From assembly GCA_033851915.1 (NCBI GenBank), contig JAWSVM010000012.1, positions 85,440 to 149,439 of the forward strand: a DNA stretch of 64,000 nucleotides, in the 5' to 3' direction. A model generated the notes under the pieces. That model searched no databases. It worked only from the letters and a program-made list of their open reading frames with translations, and was not told the origin of the DNA. Numbering within the stretch: the first letter of the stretch is position 1; each line of letters starts with the position of its first letter. This document shows positions 24,585 to 33,717 of this stretch, piece after piece. The position numbers and the translations under genes are program-made. Source of the stretch: UBA1672 sp033851915 (GTDB lineage Bacteria > Pseudomonadota > Alphaproteobacteria > Micavibrionales > Micavibrionaceae).

Positions 24585-25454
24585 ATGAAAAATATTCGAT
24601 ATTTCTTTGAAGCAGTACTCCTCTACATCCTGTTCATTTTCTTTAAAATACTACCACCAGCCACCGCTTCCAACATTGGTGGCTGGATAGGACGTACAAT
24701 AGGGCCAAGACTTGCCGCCAGCCGTAAGGCGCGGCGACATATCAAACGCGCCCTCCCCGACACTACGCAGCAAGAACAAGATGATATTATAAAAGGTATG
24801 TGGGATAATTTGGGGCGCGTTATCGCAGAGTATTCCCACCTTGAACATATAAGCAAAGAGCGTACAGAGATTGTTGATTTAGGAACGCTCAACCAATATA
24901 TACAAGATGAAACAACACCCATCCTCTTTATTGGAGGGCATCTTGCCAATTGGGAAGTCAATGGCGCAGCAACTTTGACGCAGCTAAATCACCCCATAGA
25001 CCTGACATACCGCGCACCCAATAATCCTTGGGTCGCAAAAATGCTCGACAAAGCACGTACATTAAATGGTCGCCTAAAAGCCTATCCAAAATCCAGAGAC
25101 AGCGGCAGGCTTATAATGAAAACCCTTAAGGGTGCTGGGTCGCTTGGTATTCTTATCGATCAGAAATATAATGAAGGCATAGAGGTCAATTTCTTTGATA
25201 TGCCCGCCATGACAAACCCTATCTTCGTGCAACTATGCCAGAGATATAAATGCCCACTAATCCCCGTGCGTAATGAACGCCTTGATGGTTGCACCTTTAG
25301 GCTTACCTCTTATCCACCTCTGGAGACATTCAATGCGGATGGAACACCGCGTGCTATTGAAGATGTGATAAAAGACGCACATAAACTTTTGGAAACATGG
25401 ATTAAGGAACGGCCGGAACAATGGATGTGGCTGCACCATCGTTGGAAAGACTAA
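24585..25454 (+). CDS. lpxL: Lipid A late acyltransferase (LpxL/HtrB family)
   Basis: Adds secondary acyl chains to Kdo-lipid A. The catalytic HxxxxE motif appears as GGHLANWE near residue 118, and the protein ends with ERPEQWMWLHHRWK, typical of the family. An N-terminal membrane helix covers residues 8-26. The gene begins one base after lpxK and ends four bases from the convergent HD gene. Whether it acts as LpxL or LpxM cannot be told by eye. Confidence 0.92.
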   Translation: MKNIRYFFEAVLLYILFIFFKILPPATASNIGGWIGRTIGPRLAASRKARRHIKRALPDTTQQEQDDIIKGMWDNLGRVIAEYSHLEHISKERTEIVDLGTLNQYIQDETTPILFIGGHLANWEVNGAATLTQLNHPIDLTYRAPNNPWVAKMLDKARTLNGRLKAYPKSRDSGRLIMKTLKGAGSLGILIDQKYNEGIEVNFFDMPAMTNPIFVQLCQRYKCPLIPVRNERLDGCTFRLTSYPPLETFNADGTPRAIEDVIKDAHKLLETWIKERPEQWMWLHHRWKD

Positions 25455-25458
25455 ATCT

Positions 25459-26547
25459 CTACATATAAGATTTATTGCCGTCTTTATAGTCTTTCATCAC
25501 GCGCTCTAATATTTTTGCCAAATTAGCCGAACCCAAATACCGCGCCGAATCCGATAACATTTGACCTGCGCAAATTCTTTCCAAAAACAACAGCGTCCCT
25601 TCTGGAAGAGCGTGAGTCAGGCCAAGTTCCAGACTAACAGAAATAGATTCACCGCATGTTATGTCATAATCCACAGCCGCGGAATTCATAATATCCGCCT
25701 CATGCAGGATCAAACACATCAGACATAAAACGGAACGATCTGCCAATACACTCAGATCATCAGACAGCATTAAAGCAGCCTTATCTCCCATACGATCTGC
25801 ACTGCCGTAATGAAATTCATACGCTCTGCGCATCTGGCTAACCGGACTAATAGGATCACCAAACGGAGAAACATCTGTCGTTGTCAGCATCACCTTCATA
25901 TCGTTTAAGGTATCTTCCGAAAAACCTACCGCGTTTAAATAAGGATAAATCAAATCATATGAACGTCGTTCAACTTGCGCCATATGATATTTACGATCAA
26001 TAATATTCCCGTCACCTTGATGACCTAAATCATGGATCGCGGCCGCCGCAATAAGAAGTGAAACCCTACTCTTGTCCAGATAATTTTGGCCGGATGGCCA
26101 GATGTTATTATGCGCAACAATCAAACGTATTGTGTGCAAAACAACCTTACAAAAATGTAAATTATTATGATAATCTAATATATTAGGCACATCCGCCAGT
26201 AGAGCCGCCATTAACGTAGGCAAGATATCATTTTCATCCTGCTTTGCAGAAAAATTGAAATGAGACAATGCGGCGGCAGCAACAGAAAAAATAGAGATAG
26301 GATCATCACTCTTAGCCCACTTACCCAACAAGAGAACCGTTTGTTCTGTCTGGTAAGTAGCATCAGTGTTATCTGAAAAAATATATTCCAAATCAACCAG
26401 AGCGCGTTGATAATGGTCTTCAAATTTTTGTGATACATCATCAAACGTTTTTAATAATGTACCCGCATCAACCCAATCATCTGAAGCAGGTATAGAATTA
26501 AGATATTTTTTTATCTCGTTAAAATATTCTTGGAAGTCATGAAGCAT
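25459..26547 (-). CDS. HD-domain (PDE-like) metal-dependent phosphohydrolase
   Basis: A 362-residue protein with the metal-binding pattern of cyclic-nucleotide phosphodiesterase class I: DYHNNLHFCKVV (His127, His131) and AAAIHDLGHQGDGN (His172-Asp173, then His176). Later acidic positions (LHEADIMNSA) could supply the last metal ligand. The first 100 residues are a helical region with no recognised domain. Substrate unknown; cAMP/cGMP-like or other phosphoesters are possible. No cyclase gene is nearby. Confidence 0.78.
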   Translation of the reverse strand: MLHDFQEYFNEIKKYLNSIPASDDWVDAGTLLKTFDDVSQKFEDHYQRALVDLEYIFSDNTDATYQTEQTVLLLGKWAKSDDPISIFSVAAAALSHFNFSAKQDENDILPTLMAALLADVPNILDYHNNLHFCKVVLHTIRLIVAHNNIWPSGQNYLDKSRVSLLIAAAAIHDLGHQGDGNIIDRKYHMAQVERRSYDLIYPYLNAVGFSEDTLNDMKVMLTTTDVSPFGDPISPVSQMRRAYEFHYGSADRMGDKAALMLSDDLSVLADRSVLCLMCLILHEADIMNSAAVDYDITCGESISVSLELGLTHALPEGTLLFLERICAGQMLSDSARYLGSANLAKILERVMKDYKDGNKSYM

Positions 26548-26733
26548 TAAATATATACAATTCTAAATTGTCCCCGAAAACAGGCTAATATTTCGCATAT
26601 ATTGATGTGTACGTCCATAAAAAAAACAATTACGTGCGAATGCCGCCATTTACATTTGATTATCCACACTAATTCATGCATAAATCTTGTTCCAAACGTA
26701 TTTTACAAGATGATTTGAAGAACGGAAGATGTA

Positions 26734-28125
26734 ATGCCACAAAATTGGACACCAGATAGCTGGAGAAGCAAGCCCGCACTACAGCTTCCGTCATATGCAG
26801 ACAAAGATTTACTCTCTCGAACCGAAAAAGAGCTTAGCAACTTACCGCCACTGGTTTTTGCCGGTGAAGCGCGCAACTTGCAACGCAGCCTTGCCAACGT
26901 CGCCAACGGTAATGGCTTCCTTTTACAAGGTGGTGATTGCGCCGAAAGCTTTGCCGAATTCAACGCCAATAAAATCCGCGATACATTCCGCGTTCTCCTT
27001 CAAATGTCAGTTGTGATGACCTATGCTGGCTCTTTGCCGATCGTGAAGGTTGGGCGCATGGCAGGACAATTCGCGAAGCCCCGCTCCAGTGACACTGAAA
27101 CAATTGATGGCGTAACATTACCCAGCTATCGCGGCGATAATATCAACGCTCTGGAATTCACCAAAGAAGCAAGAGAACCTGACCCGCAACGTATGGTCAA
27201 AGCCTATCATCAAGCGGCATCCACCTTAAACCTTCTACGTGCCTTCGCAACAGGTGGCTATGCCAACCTGAATAAAGTACATCAATGGAATTTAAGCTTT
27301 GTCGCAGACAGTCCATTGGGTGAGCGTTATCAGGATATGGCCAATCGCATTGACGATGCTCTACGTTTTATGGCCGCCTGTGGTATTACCCCCGAAAGTG
27401 TTCCAACGCTAAAAGAAACTGAATTTTACACGTCTCATGAAGCATTACTCCTGCCTTATGAAGAAGCCATGACACGTACAGACAGCTTAACCGGAGAATA
27501 CTATGACACCTCCGCCCATATGCTGTGGGTTGGTGCGCGCACACATCAATTGGATAATGCACAGATTGAATATCTGCGCGGTATTAAAAACCCTATCGGC
27601 CTAAAATGCTCTCCTGCACTGGAAACGGATGAGCTGCTACGCCTGATCGACATACTGAATCCTGAAAATATCCCGGGTCGCCTAACACTGATCGCGCGCA
27701 TGGGACATAATCAAGTTGAAGAAAACCTAACCCCGCTCGTCCGCGCCGTTAAGAGCGAAGGCAAATCCGTTATTTGGTCTTGTGATCCGATGCATGGCAA
27801 CACAATAACCTCTCCCTCGGGCTATAAAACCCGCCCATTTGATAATATTATGACAGAAGTGCGTGAATTCTTTGCCGTCCATAGAACAGAAGGCACACAT
27901 CCCGGCGGCGTTCATATTGAAATGACCGGACAAAATGTTACCGAATGTATTGGCGGCGCAGAAGCGATCGATGATGGCGATTTATCAAGCCGTTATCACA
28001 CACATTGCGATCCACGCCTGAATGCAAACCAAGCACTGGAAATGGCGTTCCTTATCTCTGACGAGCTGAAAAAGCTACGCATAGACAAAGAGGCAAATAC
28101 CCCGAAAGTTATCGCAGCAGAATAA
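26734..28125 (+). CDS. aroG: 3-deoxy-7-phosphoheptulonate synthase, class II
   Basis: First enzyme of the shikimate pathway, condensing phosphoenolpyruvate and erythrose-4-phosphate. The plant-like class II enzyme is recognised from WTPDSWRSKPALQLPSY, FLLQGGDCAESF, VGRMAGQFAKPRS and SCDPMHGNT. The 463-residue length is normal. It lies 11 bases before nadE on the same strand. No Trp/Phe regulatory domain is fused. Confidence 0.96.
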   Translation: MPQNWTPDSWRSKPALQLPSYADKDLLSRTEKELSNLPPLVFAGEARNLQRSLANVANGNGFLLQGGDCAESFAEFNANKIRDTFRVLLQMSVVMTYAGSLPIVKVGRMAGQFAKPRSSDTETIDGVTLPSYRGDNINALEFTKEAREPDPQRMVKAYHQAASTLNLLRAFATGGYANLNKVHQWNLSFVADSPLGERYQDMANRIDDALRFMAACGITPESVPTLKETEFYTSHEALLLPYEEAMTRTDSLTGEYYDTSAHMLWVGARTHQLDNAQIEYLRGIKNPIGLKCSPALETDELLRLIDILNPENIPGRLTLIARMGHNQVEENLTPLVRAVKSEGKSVIWSCDPMHGNTITSPSGYKTRPFDNIMTEVREFFAVHRTEGTHPGGVHIEMTGQNVTECIGGAEAIDDGDLSSRYHTHCDPRLNANQALEMAFLISDELKKLRIDKEANTPKVIAAE

Positions 28126-28136
28126 CGGCAGAGATC

Positions 28137-29786
28137 ATGGCAAACGAAATTCGATTAACGCTGGCACAATTAAACCCGACTGTCGGTGATATTGATGGCA
28201 ACGCACAGCAAATACTCGATATCTGGCAGACACATAAAGACAACAGCGACCTTGTTATCTTCCCCGAGCTATTCCTATGTGGCTATCCTCCCGAAGACTT
28301 AGTGCTCAACGCCGCATTCTTGCACGCGATTGAAAGCAAAGTGACGGCGATTTGCGCACAAAGCAAAGATTACGCAGCGGCGGCACTTGTCCCCACGATT
28401 TGGCGCGAAGCTGATGGCTTATATAATGTTGCTCTACTGATTCAAAACGGAGAGATAAAGAAAATTCTTAAAAAACATATGCTGCCCAATGACCATGTGT
28501 TTGACGAGCCGAGAATATTTCAAGCCGGCGACATACCACAGCCTCTGGACTTCAGAGGGCATAAACTCGGCATTATGATTTGCGAAGACCTTTGGCACAC
28601 AGATGTGGCAACCCACCTGAAACAACGCGGCGCAGAATTATTCATCATCATTAACGCCAGCCCATACCATATTTCAAAGCATGAGGAACGCTACGACGTT
28701 TCCCACAATGCTATTTCAAAAACTGGCCTCCCTCTGATTTACCTGCATATGTTTGGCGGGCAAGATGAGCTGGTCTTTGACGGACGCTCTTTCATTATGG
28801 ACGCGCAAGGCGAAACAACGTACGAATCCCCTGCTTTCAGCAGCGATATCTTTACCGTACGTTTCTCCGATAAAACGATATCAGAGTTACCAAACACACA
28901 AGGTGAGCCACCTTCCCCGCTATCCCTGATCTATGACGGGCTTAAAATCGGGCTGCGGGATTACGTCCATAAAAACGGCTTTAAGCAAGTTTTACTTGGC
29001 CTGTCCGGCGGCATAGACAGCGCACTCAGCGCCGCAATCGCCGTTGATGCGCTTGGGGCTAAGAATGTACGTTGCATCATGTTGCCATCCGAATTCACCT
29101 CACAAGACAGCATTGATGACGCCAAAGAATGCGCTGAGATGCTGAATGTGCAATATGAAATCCTCTCTATCAAAGAAGCTGTCACCGCGTTCGAACATAT
29201 CGTGCCCAACCTAAACGGACTGGCGCATGAGAACACCCAGAGCCGTATTCGTGGCGCAATATTGATGGCTCTCTCCAATATAAGCGGAGAAATGCTGATC
29301 ACCACGGGTAATAAATCAGAAGTGGCCGTTGGCTATTGCACCTTATATGGTGACATGAATGGCGGCTTTAATGCTCTGAAAGATGTCTATAAAACAGATG
29401 TTTATAAACTGTCCGCTTGGCGTAACCAACAAAGCCTCGCAATGCCTGAAAACATCCTGACCAAAGAGCCAACCGCAGAACTGCGCGCCAACCAAAAAGA
29501 TCAAGACAACTTGCCGCCTTATGACTTGCTGGATGATATTCTAAAGTTGCTAATCGAATATGATAATACGAATTGGTCAAACGCTTCGCTTGAATTGATC
29601 CAAATGCGTGATCGTTGTATGGAACATCCTGAAACAATCACAAAAATCGCACGCCTTTTGAAAAACACAGAATTCAAACGTTTTCAATCAGCCCCCGGAA
29701 CGCGCATAACATTTCGTGGCTTTGGCCGCGATCGCCGCTACCCCATGACAAATAATTTTGTAAATAAGATTGAAAAAAATGCGTAA
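28137..29786 (+). CDS. nadE: Glutamine-dependent NAD+ synthetase
   Basis: Converts deamido-NAD to NAD with ammonia from glutamine. The N-terminal nitrilase-fold amidase domain has the Glu-Lys-Cys triad in FPELFLCGYPPEDLV, KKHMLPNDHVFDE and GIMICEDLWH. The C-terminal synthetase domain has the pyrophosphate loop LGLSGGIDSALSAA near residue 288 and TTGNKSEVAVGY. The 549-residue length fits the bacterial two-domain form. It may be co-transcribed with aroG. Confidence 0.97.
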   Translation: MANEIRLTLAQLNPTVGDIDGNAQQILDIWQTHKDNSDLVIFPELFLCGYPPEDLVLNAAFLHAIESKVTAICAQSKDYAAAALVPTIWREADGLYNVALLIQNGEIKKILKKHMLPNDHVFDEPRIFQAGDIPQPLDFRGHKLGIMICEDLWHTDVATHLKQRGAELFIIINASPYHISKHEERYDVSHNAISKTGLPLIYLHMFGGQDELVFDGRSFIMDAQGETTYESPAFSSDIFTVRFSDKTISELPNTQGEPPSPLSLIYDGLKIGLRDYVHKNGFKQVLLGLSGGIDSALSAAIAVDALGAKNVRCIMLPSEFTSQDSIDDAKECAEMLNVQYEILSIKEAVTAFEHIVPNLNGLAHENTQSRIRGAILMALSNISGEMLITTGNKSEVAVGYCTLYGDMNGGFNALKDVYKTDVYKLSAWRNQQSLAMPENILTKEPTAELRANQKDQDNLPPYDLLDDILKLLIEYDNTNWSNASLELIQMRDRCMEHPETITKIARLLKNTEFKRFQSAPGTRITFRGFGRDRRYPMTNNFVNKIEKNA

Positions 29787-29833
29787 TCCCGCTATCTAAG
29801 TGGTTCTTGTGTTTAGTTGTTCATATCTTTTTA

Positions 29834-29895
29834 TAGACTAGGCACGGGCGACGAAGCGTATTTATAATACGTAAGGATGCGCGTAACGACGTCTA
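29834..29895. repeat. Structured intergenic repeat, copy 1
   Basis: Core stem-loop CGTATT-TAT-AATACG at 29857-29871, an outer TAGAC/GTCTA pair, and a GCAC block 15 bases before the core. The same layout recurs at 32523-32592. Located 23 bases before gltX. Confidence 0.65.
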
Positions 29896-29917
29896 GGAAA
29901 ATAGAGGAACAACTAAA

Positions 29918-31264
29918 ATGAGTGTTAAAGTTAGATTTGCCCCTTCACCAACAGGCATGCTGCATGTCGGCAACGCACGCACAGCATTAATTTCGTGGTT
30001 GTTCACACGCGAGAAAAACGGGCACTTTCTGCTACGAGTCGACGACACAGATCAAGAACGTTCCAAGCCTGAATATGAACAAGCTATCGAAGATGGCTTG
30101 CGCTGGCTTGGCATTGATTGGGACGATAAAGCTCGCCAACGCGATCGTACAGAAATCTACGCAAAAAAGATTGAGCAATTAAAAGCCGATGGCCGTCTCT
30201 ACCCTTGCTATGAAACACCAGAAGCACTTGACCTGAAACGCAAGAGCCAGCTTTCACGTAAATTACCACCAATCTATGACCGAGAAGCACTCGCACTCAG
30301 TGATGAAAAAATCAAAGCCTACGAAGCAGAAGGCCGCCGCCCGCATTGGCGCTTTAAGCTAAACCATGCCCCCATCGAATGGAATGACAACGTGCGCGGC
30401 AACGTAAAATTCAACGGCGCGGATTTATCCGACCCTGTCTTGATCCGTGAAGATGGCAGCCCCCTTTATCACATATGCTCCGTCATTGATGATATTGAGT
30501 ATGGCATAACCCACGTTATCCGCGGTGAAGACCACGTATCCAACACCGCATGCCACATTCAAATGTTTGAAGCCTTAGGCGCAAGCGCACCGAATTTCGC
30601 GCATTTACCACTACTATCCGATAAAGAAGGCGCGAAGCTATCCAAGCGGATCGGCTCACTTAGTTTGAAAGAATTGCAAGAAGATGGATTAGAGCCAATG
30701 TCAGTGGTCAGCTTGATGGCACGCCTTGGATCTTCTGCCCCAATCGAGCCTTTTGCAGATATCCAAACCGTGGTTAAGAATTTTGATATCTCGAAATTCT
30801 CACGCGGGACACCAAAATTCGATCCTGATGAACTGGTGCGCTTAAATGGAAAAATTCTGCATGACCTTGAGTTTGATGCCATTAAAGACCGCCTCTCAGA
30901 AATCGGTTTAAACGATCTTGATGCAGAGTTCTGGAACGCCGTGAAACCAAACCTTCAACTGCTATCCGATGTGCAGGAATGGTGGCGCGTTGCCAAGGGT
31001 GATGTCACGCCAATCATAGAAGATGCAGACTTTATTGCAGACGCTCTCGCACTGTTGCCCGCAACACCGTGGGATGAAAAAACATGGATGCAATGGGCTA
31101 ACGCGGTTAAAGAAAAAACCGGACGCAAGGGAAAACAACTTTTCATGCCACTACGCCAAGCCATTACGGGGATGGAACATGGGCCGGAACTTGCCAGTCT
31201 ATTGCTGTTAATCGGTGCGGATAACGTAAAAGAGCGCCTTCAAAGCAACAAAAAAGCAGCCTAA
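29918..31264 (+). CDS. gltX: Glutamyl-tRNA synthetase
   Basis: Class I synthetase that charges tRNA-Glu, and tRNA-Gln where the amidotransferase route is used. The nucleotide-binding motif is PSPTGMLHVGNAR and the second motif is GAKLSKRIGS. At 448 residues it is on the short side, as expected for one of the two GltX copies often seen in alphaproteobacteria. The leader carries a structured repeat. Confidence 0.95.
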   Translation: MSVKVRFAPSPTGMLHVGNARTALISWLFTREKNGHFLLRVDDTDQERSKPEYEQAIEDGLRWLGIDWDDKARQRDRTEIYAKKIEQLKADGRLYPCYETPEALDLKRKSQLSRKLPPIYDREALALSDEKIKAYEAEGRRPHWRFKLNHAPIEWNDNVRGNVKFNGADLSDPVLIREDGSPLYHICSVIDDIEYGITHVIRGEDHVSNTACHIQMFEALGASAPNFAHLPLLSDKEGAKLSKRIGSLSLKELQEDGLEPMSVVSLMARLGSSAPIEPFADIQTVVKNFDISKFSRGTPKFDPDELVRLNGKILHDLEFDAIKDRLSEIGLNDLDAEFWNAVKPNLQLLSDVQEWWRVAKGDVTPIIEDADFIADALALLPATPWDEKTWMQWANAVKEKTGRKGKQLFMPLRQAITGMEHGPELASLLLLIGADNVKERLQSNKKAA

Positions 31265-31322
31265 CACGTATCAAAACATGAGAAAGCTGCCTCTTCATTT
31301 GCTTACTTTAATTCTTATAGAT

Positions 31323-31559
31323 TTAATGTGATCTATTCTTCAGAGAGTATAAGAACTTCTCTAGCCTTTTTGCATCCGAACCACCGGATTGCGGCCATAG
31401 AATCTCAACCGTATTATAAAATGCCTGACGACCTTCAGTGAATAAATGATCGCACAAAAGAACTTTACGACGTGGCATCAGCTCTGAAAACTCTTCAATG
31501 ATATTAAATTCTCTACTACCGCTGTCGGTAATATCACGCAGCCCAGATTGCATCAGCAT
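31323..31559 (-). CDS. Small hypothetical protein, 78 residues
   Basis: Starts at an ATG preceded by GGGGGA about seven bases upstream on the minus strand, a strong ribosome-binding site. The sequence (MLMQSGLRDITDSGSREFNI...) has no signal peptide or membrane helix and ends KFLYSLKNRSH. Not recognised. Convergent with gltX. Confidence 0.55.
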   Translation of the reverse strand: MLMQSGLRDITDSGSREFNIIEEFSELMPRRKVLLCDHLFTEGRQAFYNTVEILWPQSGGSDAKRLEKFLYSLKNRSH

Positions 31560-31716
31560 AAATAAAGTCCCCCATTAGATTTGAATACGCATTATTATTA
31601 TTTTTTACGTTCTAACGTTATAGCATTTTTAGCCCCTTCAAGTAAAGTTCCCTTGAATTTTTGATAGAAAACAATAGGCTAGAATAATGAGGTATAGACT
31701 GTAAAGGCCACAACAA

Positions 31717-32460
31717 ATGCTCTCCATCATTCTGAATAACCCACAAATGGGCGAAAACATCGGCGCGGCAGCACGCTCTATGCAAAATTTTGACCTTGAT
31801 GATTTGCGCCTTGTGAAACCACGTGACGGTTGGCCAAATCCGCGCGCTGAGGCAACATCCTCCGGTGCATTGGAAAGAATGCAAGTGCGCGTCTTTGATA
31901 CGCTAGCCGAAGCCATAGCCGACCTGCACTTCACCTTTGCCACAACAGTGCGCCCGCGTGATATGATAAAACCTGTCTTTACCCCCGAAAGCGCAGCAAT
32001 CGAAGGCAAACACAGAAGCAAACAGAAGCAAAATATTGGCATCGTATTCGGGGCTGAGCGTTCAGGCTTAGACAATGATGATATCAGCCAATGCCAAGCC
32101 ATCCTTTCTATTCCAACCAACCCTGATTTCTCATCCATAAACCTTGGGCAAGCCGTGTTACTGATGGCCTATGAATGGATGCGTACCCAGAATAATGATG
32201 CTCCGCCAGAATCACTCGCGCTTGAAATGGGCGACAGCTTTCCCGCAAAACAAGATGACGTTCATCAATTTATAAAACGATTAGAAGATGAGCTGGAAGA
32301 GCGCCGCTTCTTCCGCGCCAAAGACCTAAAACCAACCATGTTGGTAAATATCCAAAACCTCTTCACCCGCGCCGATATCAGCGATCAAGAGCTACGCACC
32401 CTTCACGGCATACTCTCGGCTCTACGCGGTAATAAGACAGACAACAAAACCCCAAAATAA
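31717..32460 (+). CDS. trmJ: tRNA (cytidine/uridine-2'-O-)-methyltransferase TrmJ
   Basis: SPOUT-family enzyme that 2'-O-methylates position 32 of tRNAs. The 247 residues show NPQMGENIGAAARSMQNF at the start, GIVFGAERSGL and SSINLGQAVLLMAYE, the three SpoU motifs forming the trefoil-knot SAM site, followed by a C-terminal helical extension present in TrmJ. Stands between the small ORF and rpsD. Confidence 0.93.
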   Translation: MLSIILNNPQMGENIGAAARSMQNFDLDDLRLVKPRDGWPNPRAEATSSGALERMQVRVFDTLAEAIADLHFTFATTVRPRDMIKPVFTPESAAIEGKHRSKQKQNIGIVFGAERSGLDNDDISQCQAILSIPTNPDFSSINLGQAVLLMAYEWMRTQNNDAPPESLALEMGDSFPAKQDDVHQFIKRLEDELEERRFFRAKDLKPTMLVNIQNLFTRADISDQELRTLHGILSALRGNKTDNKTPK

Positions 32461-32522
32461 AAAGCCGCCCAAACGAGCGACTTTTAAAATCTTTATTTAA
32501 CAAATCTAGTCGAAGAGATTTT

Positions 32523-32592
32523 CTTTCCTGCAAAGCACAAGCTGCGCAGCGTATTTGTAATACGTAAGCAACGCCGTAACGCCGCAGGAAAG
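32523..32592. repeat. Structured intergenic repeat, copy 2
   Basis: Core stem-loop CGTATT-TGT-AATACG at 32550-32564 inside a nine-base outer stem CTTTCCTGC/GCAGGAAAG. The GCAC block again lies 15 bases before the core and GTAACG 26 bases after its start, as in copy 1 (25 bases). It sits between the convergent trmJ and rpsD genes and may also act as a bidirectional terminator. Confidence 0.65.
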
Positions 32593-32605
32593 GAAAGATC
32601 GAAGA

Positions 32606-33223
32606 CTATCGTGAATAAAATTCGACGATAAGGTTCGGCTCCATCTGCACTGCATACGGCACATCTCCCAAAGTCGGAATACGTAGGAACGTTGCTTTCA
32701 AGGCTTTCAAATCTACTTCGATATATTCGGGAACTTCACGCTCACCTGAATCGATAGAGGCAATAACCATTGGAATTTTCTTAGAATTTTCACGAACTTC
32801 AATCACGTCACCTTCTTTAACTTGGTAAGACGGGATGTTCACAACTTTACCATTCACTGTAACGTGTTTGTGGTTAACAAACTGACGTGCAGCGAAAACA
32901 GTTGGAACGAACAATGCGCGATAAACAACCGCGTCCAAACGACGCTCTAGCAAACCAATAAGGTTCATACCAGCATCACCTTTAAGGCGTGTTGCTTCTT
33001 TAAAGTAATTACGGAATTGTTTTTCACCAATAGAACCGTAATAGCCTTTTAGTTTTTGCTTCGCAAATAACTGTAGACCATAGTCAGTTGGCTTCGAACG
33101 GCGTGCGCCATGCATACCCGGGCCAGTTTGACGTTTGTTGAAAGGTGACTTTGGGCGACCCCAAATATTTGCGCCGATACGACGATCAAGTTTATGTTTC
33201 GATTTAACTCTTTTACCACTCAT
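32606..33223 (-). CDS. rpsD: 30S ribosomal protein S4
   Basis: Primary 16S rRNA-binding protein. The 205 residues match S4 throughout: the N-terminal KHKLDRRIGANIWGRPKSP, the S4 RNA-binding domain around ERRLDAVVYRALFVPT and HKHVTVNGKVVNIPSY, and the C-terminus PNLIVEFYSR. It is monocistronic here rather than in the alpha operon, as is common in alphaproteobacteria. Confidence 0.98.
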   Translation of the reverse strand: MSGKRVKSKHKLDRRIGANIWGRPKSPFNKRQTGPGMHGARRSKPTDYGLQLFAKQKLKGYYGSIGEKQFRNYFKEATRLKGDAGMNLIGLLERRLDAVVYRALFVPTVFAARQFVNHKHVTVNGKVVNIPSYQVKEGDVIEVRENSKKIPMVIASIDSGEREVPEYIEVDLKALKATFLRIPTLGDVPYAVQMEPNLIVEFYSR

Positions 33224-33322
33224 AGGATTTTTCCTTTTTTAAAATTGTCCCGCTAGACCGCATCAGGTTTGAATAAATTCAACGGAGGAGCCAATCTCCC
33301 CTCTTTCACAGGAATGGTGTGT

Positions 33323-33350
33323 TTTATATAGGTTTCAGGGTAATTGTCAA
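33323..33350 (-). promoter_or_regulatory. Sigma-70-type promoter of rpsD
   Basis: On the minus strand TTGACA and TATAAA are separated by 16 bases, about 100 bases before the rpsD start. The leader between contains a GGAG/CTCC hairpin, which could allow S4 feedback, though I see no known S4 leader fold. Confidence 0.6.
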
Positions 33351-33412
33351 ATATTTCTTTGAGTACTTGCATTTAGGGCGAAGATGCGCGATAAAAAGCA
33401 ATATCCAAAGGG

Positions 33413-33489
33413 GGGCCAGTAGCTCAGTTGGTTAGAGCAATCCGCTCATAACGGATTGGTCGCTGGTTCAAGTCCGGCCTGGCCTACCA
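33413..33489 (+). tRNA. tRNA-Ile2 (CAT, lysidine-modified)
   Basis: Acceptor GGGCCAG/CTGGCCT, anticodon stem ATCCG/CGGAT around CTCATAA (CAT), T-arm GCTGG-TTCAAGT-CCGGC, encoded ACCA. The anticodon loop and variable/T region match tRNA-Ile2, read AUA after lysidine formation, rather than tRNA-Met. It lies at the edge of the prophage and is the probable attachment site. Confidence 0.9.
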
Positions 33490-33537
33490 CTTAAATCAAT
33501 CACTTAGACGTTTATTCCGATATCATTCTGCTAATTT

Positions 33538-33559
33538 AGGGCAGTATACAGGGCAGTAT
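33538..33559. repeat. Direct repeat AGGGCAGTAT beside the tRNA-Ile2 gene
   Basis: AGGGCAGTAT occurs at 33538 and 33550, 12 bases apart, 49 bases after the tRNA 3' end. The spacing equals that of the repeat in front of the tRNA-Asn integrase. Possible recombinase arm site of the prophage attachment region. Confidence 0.5.
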
Positions 33560-33717
33560 TGATTTTTAAGCTCGTTTTTATTCGAAAATATTCCCCATAC
33601 AAAGAAATCCACAACATATTTAAATGTCCTTTTTCGCCTGTGGGTAAAGTACTAATCTGCTATAAAGACATTAATATTTGTTCTTGTATTGTTCTCACCT
33701 CTGTGAGATAAGAAATC

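Noticed and set aside
32461..32486. Terminator directly after trmJ
   Set aside because: The stem has a mismatch within seven pairs and a weak T-run. The structured repeat downstream is a better candidate.
33413..33489. tRNA-Met reading of the CAT anticodon
   Set aside because: The CTCATAA loop and the TTGGTCGCTGGTTCAAGTCC region follow tRNA-Ile2, not initiator or elongator tRNA-Met.
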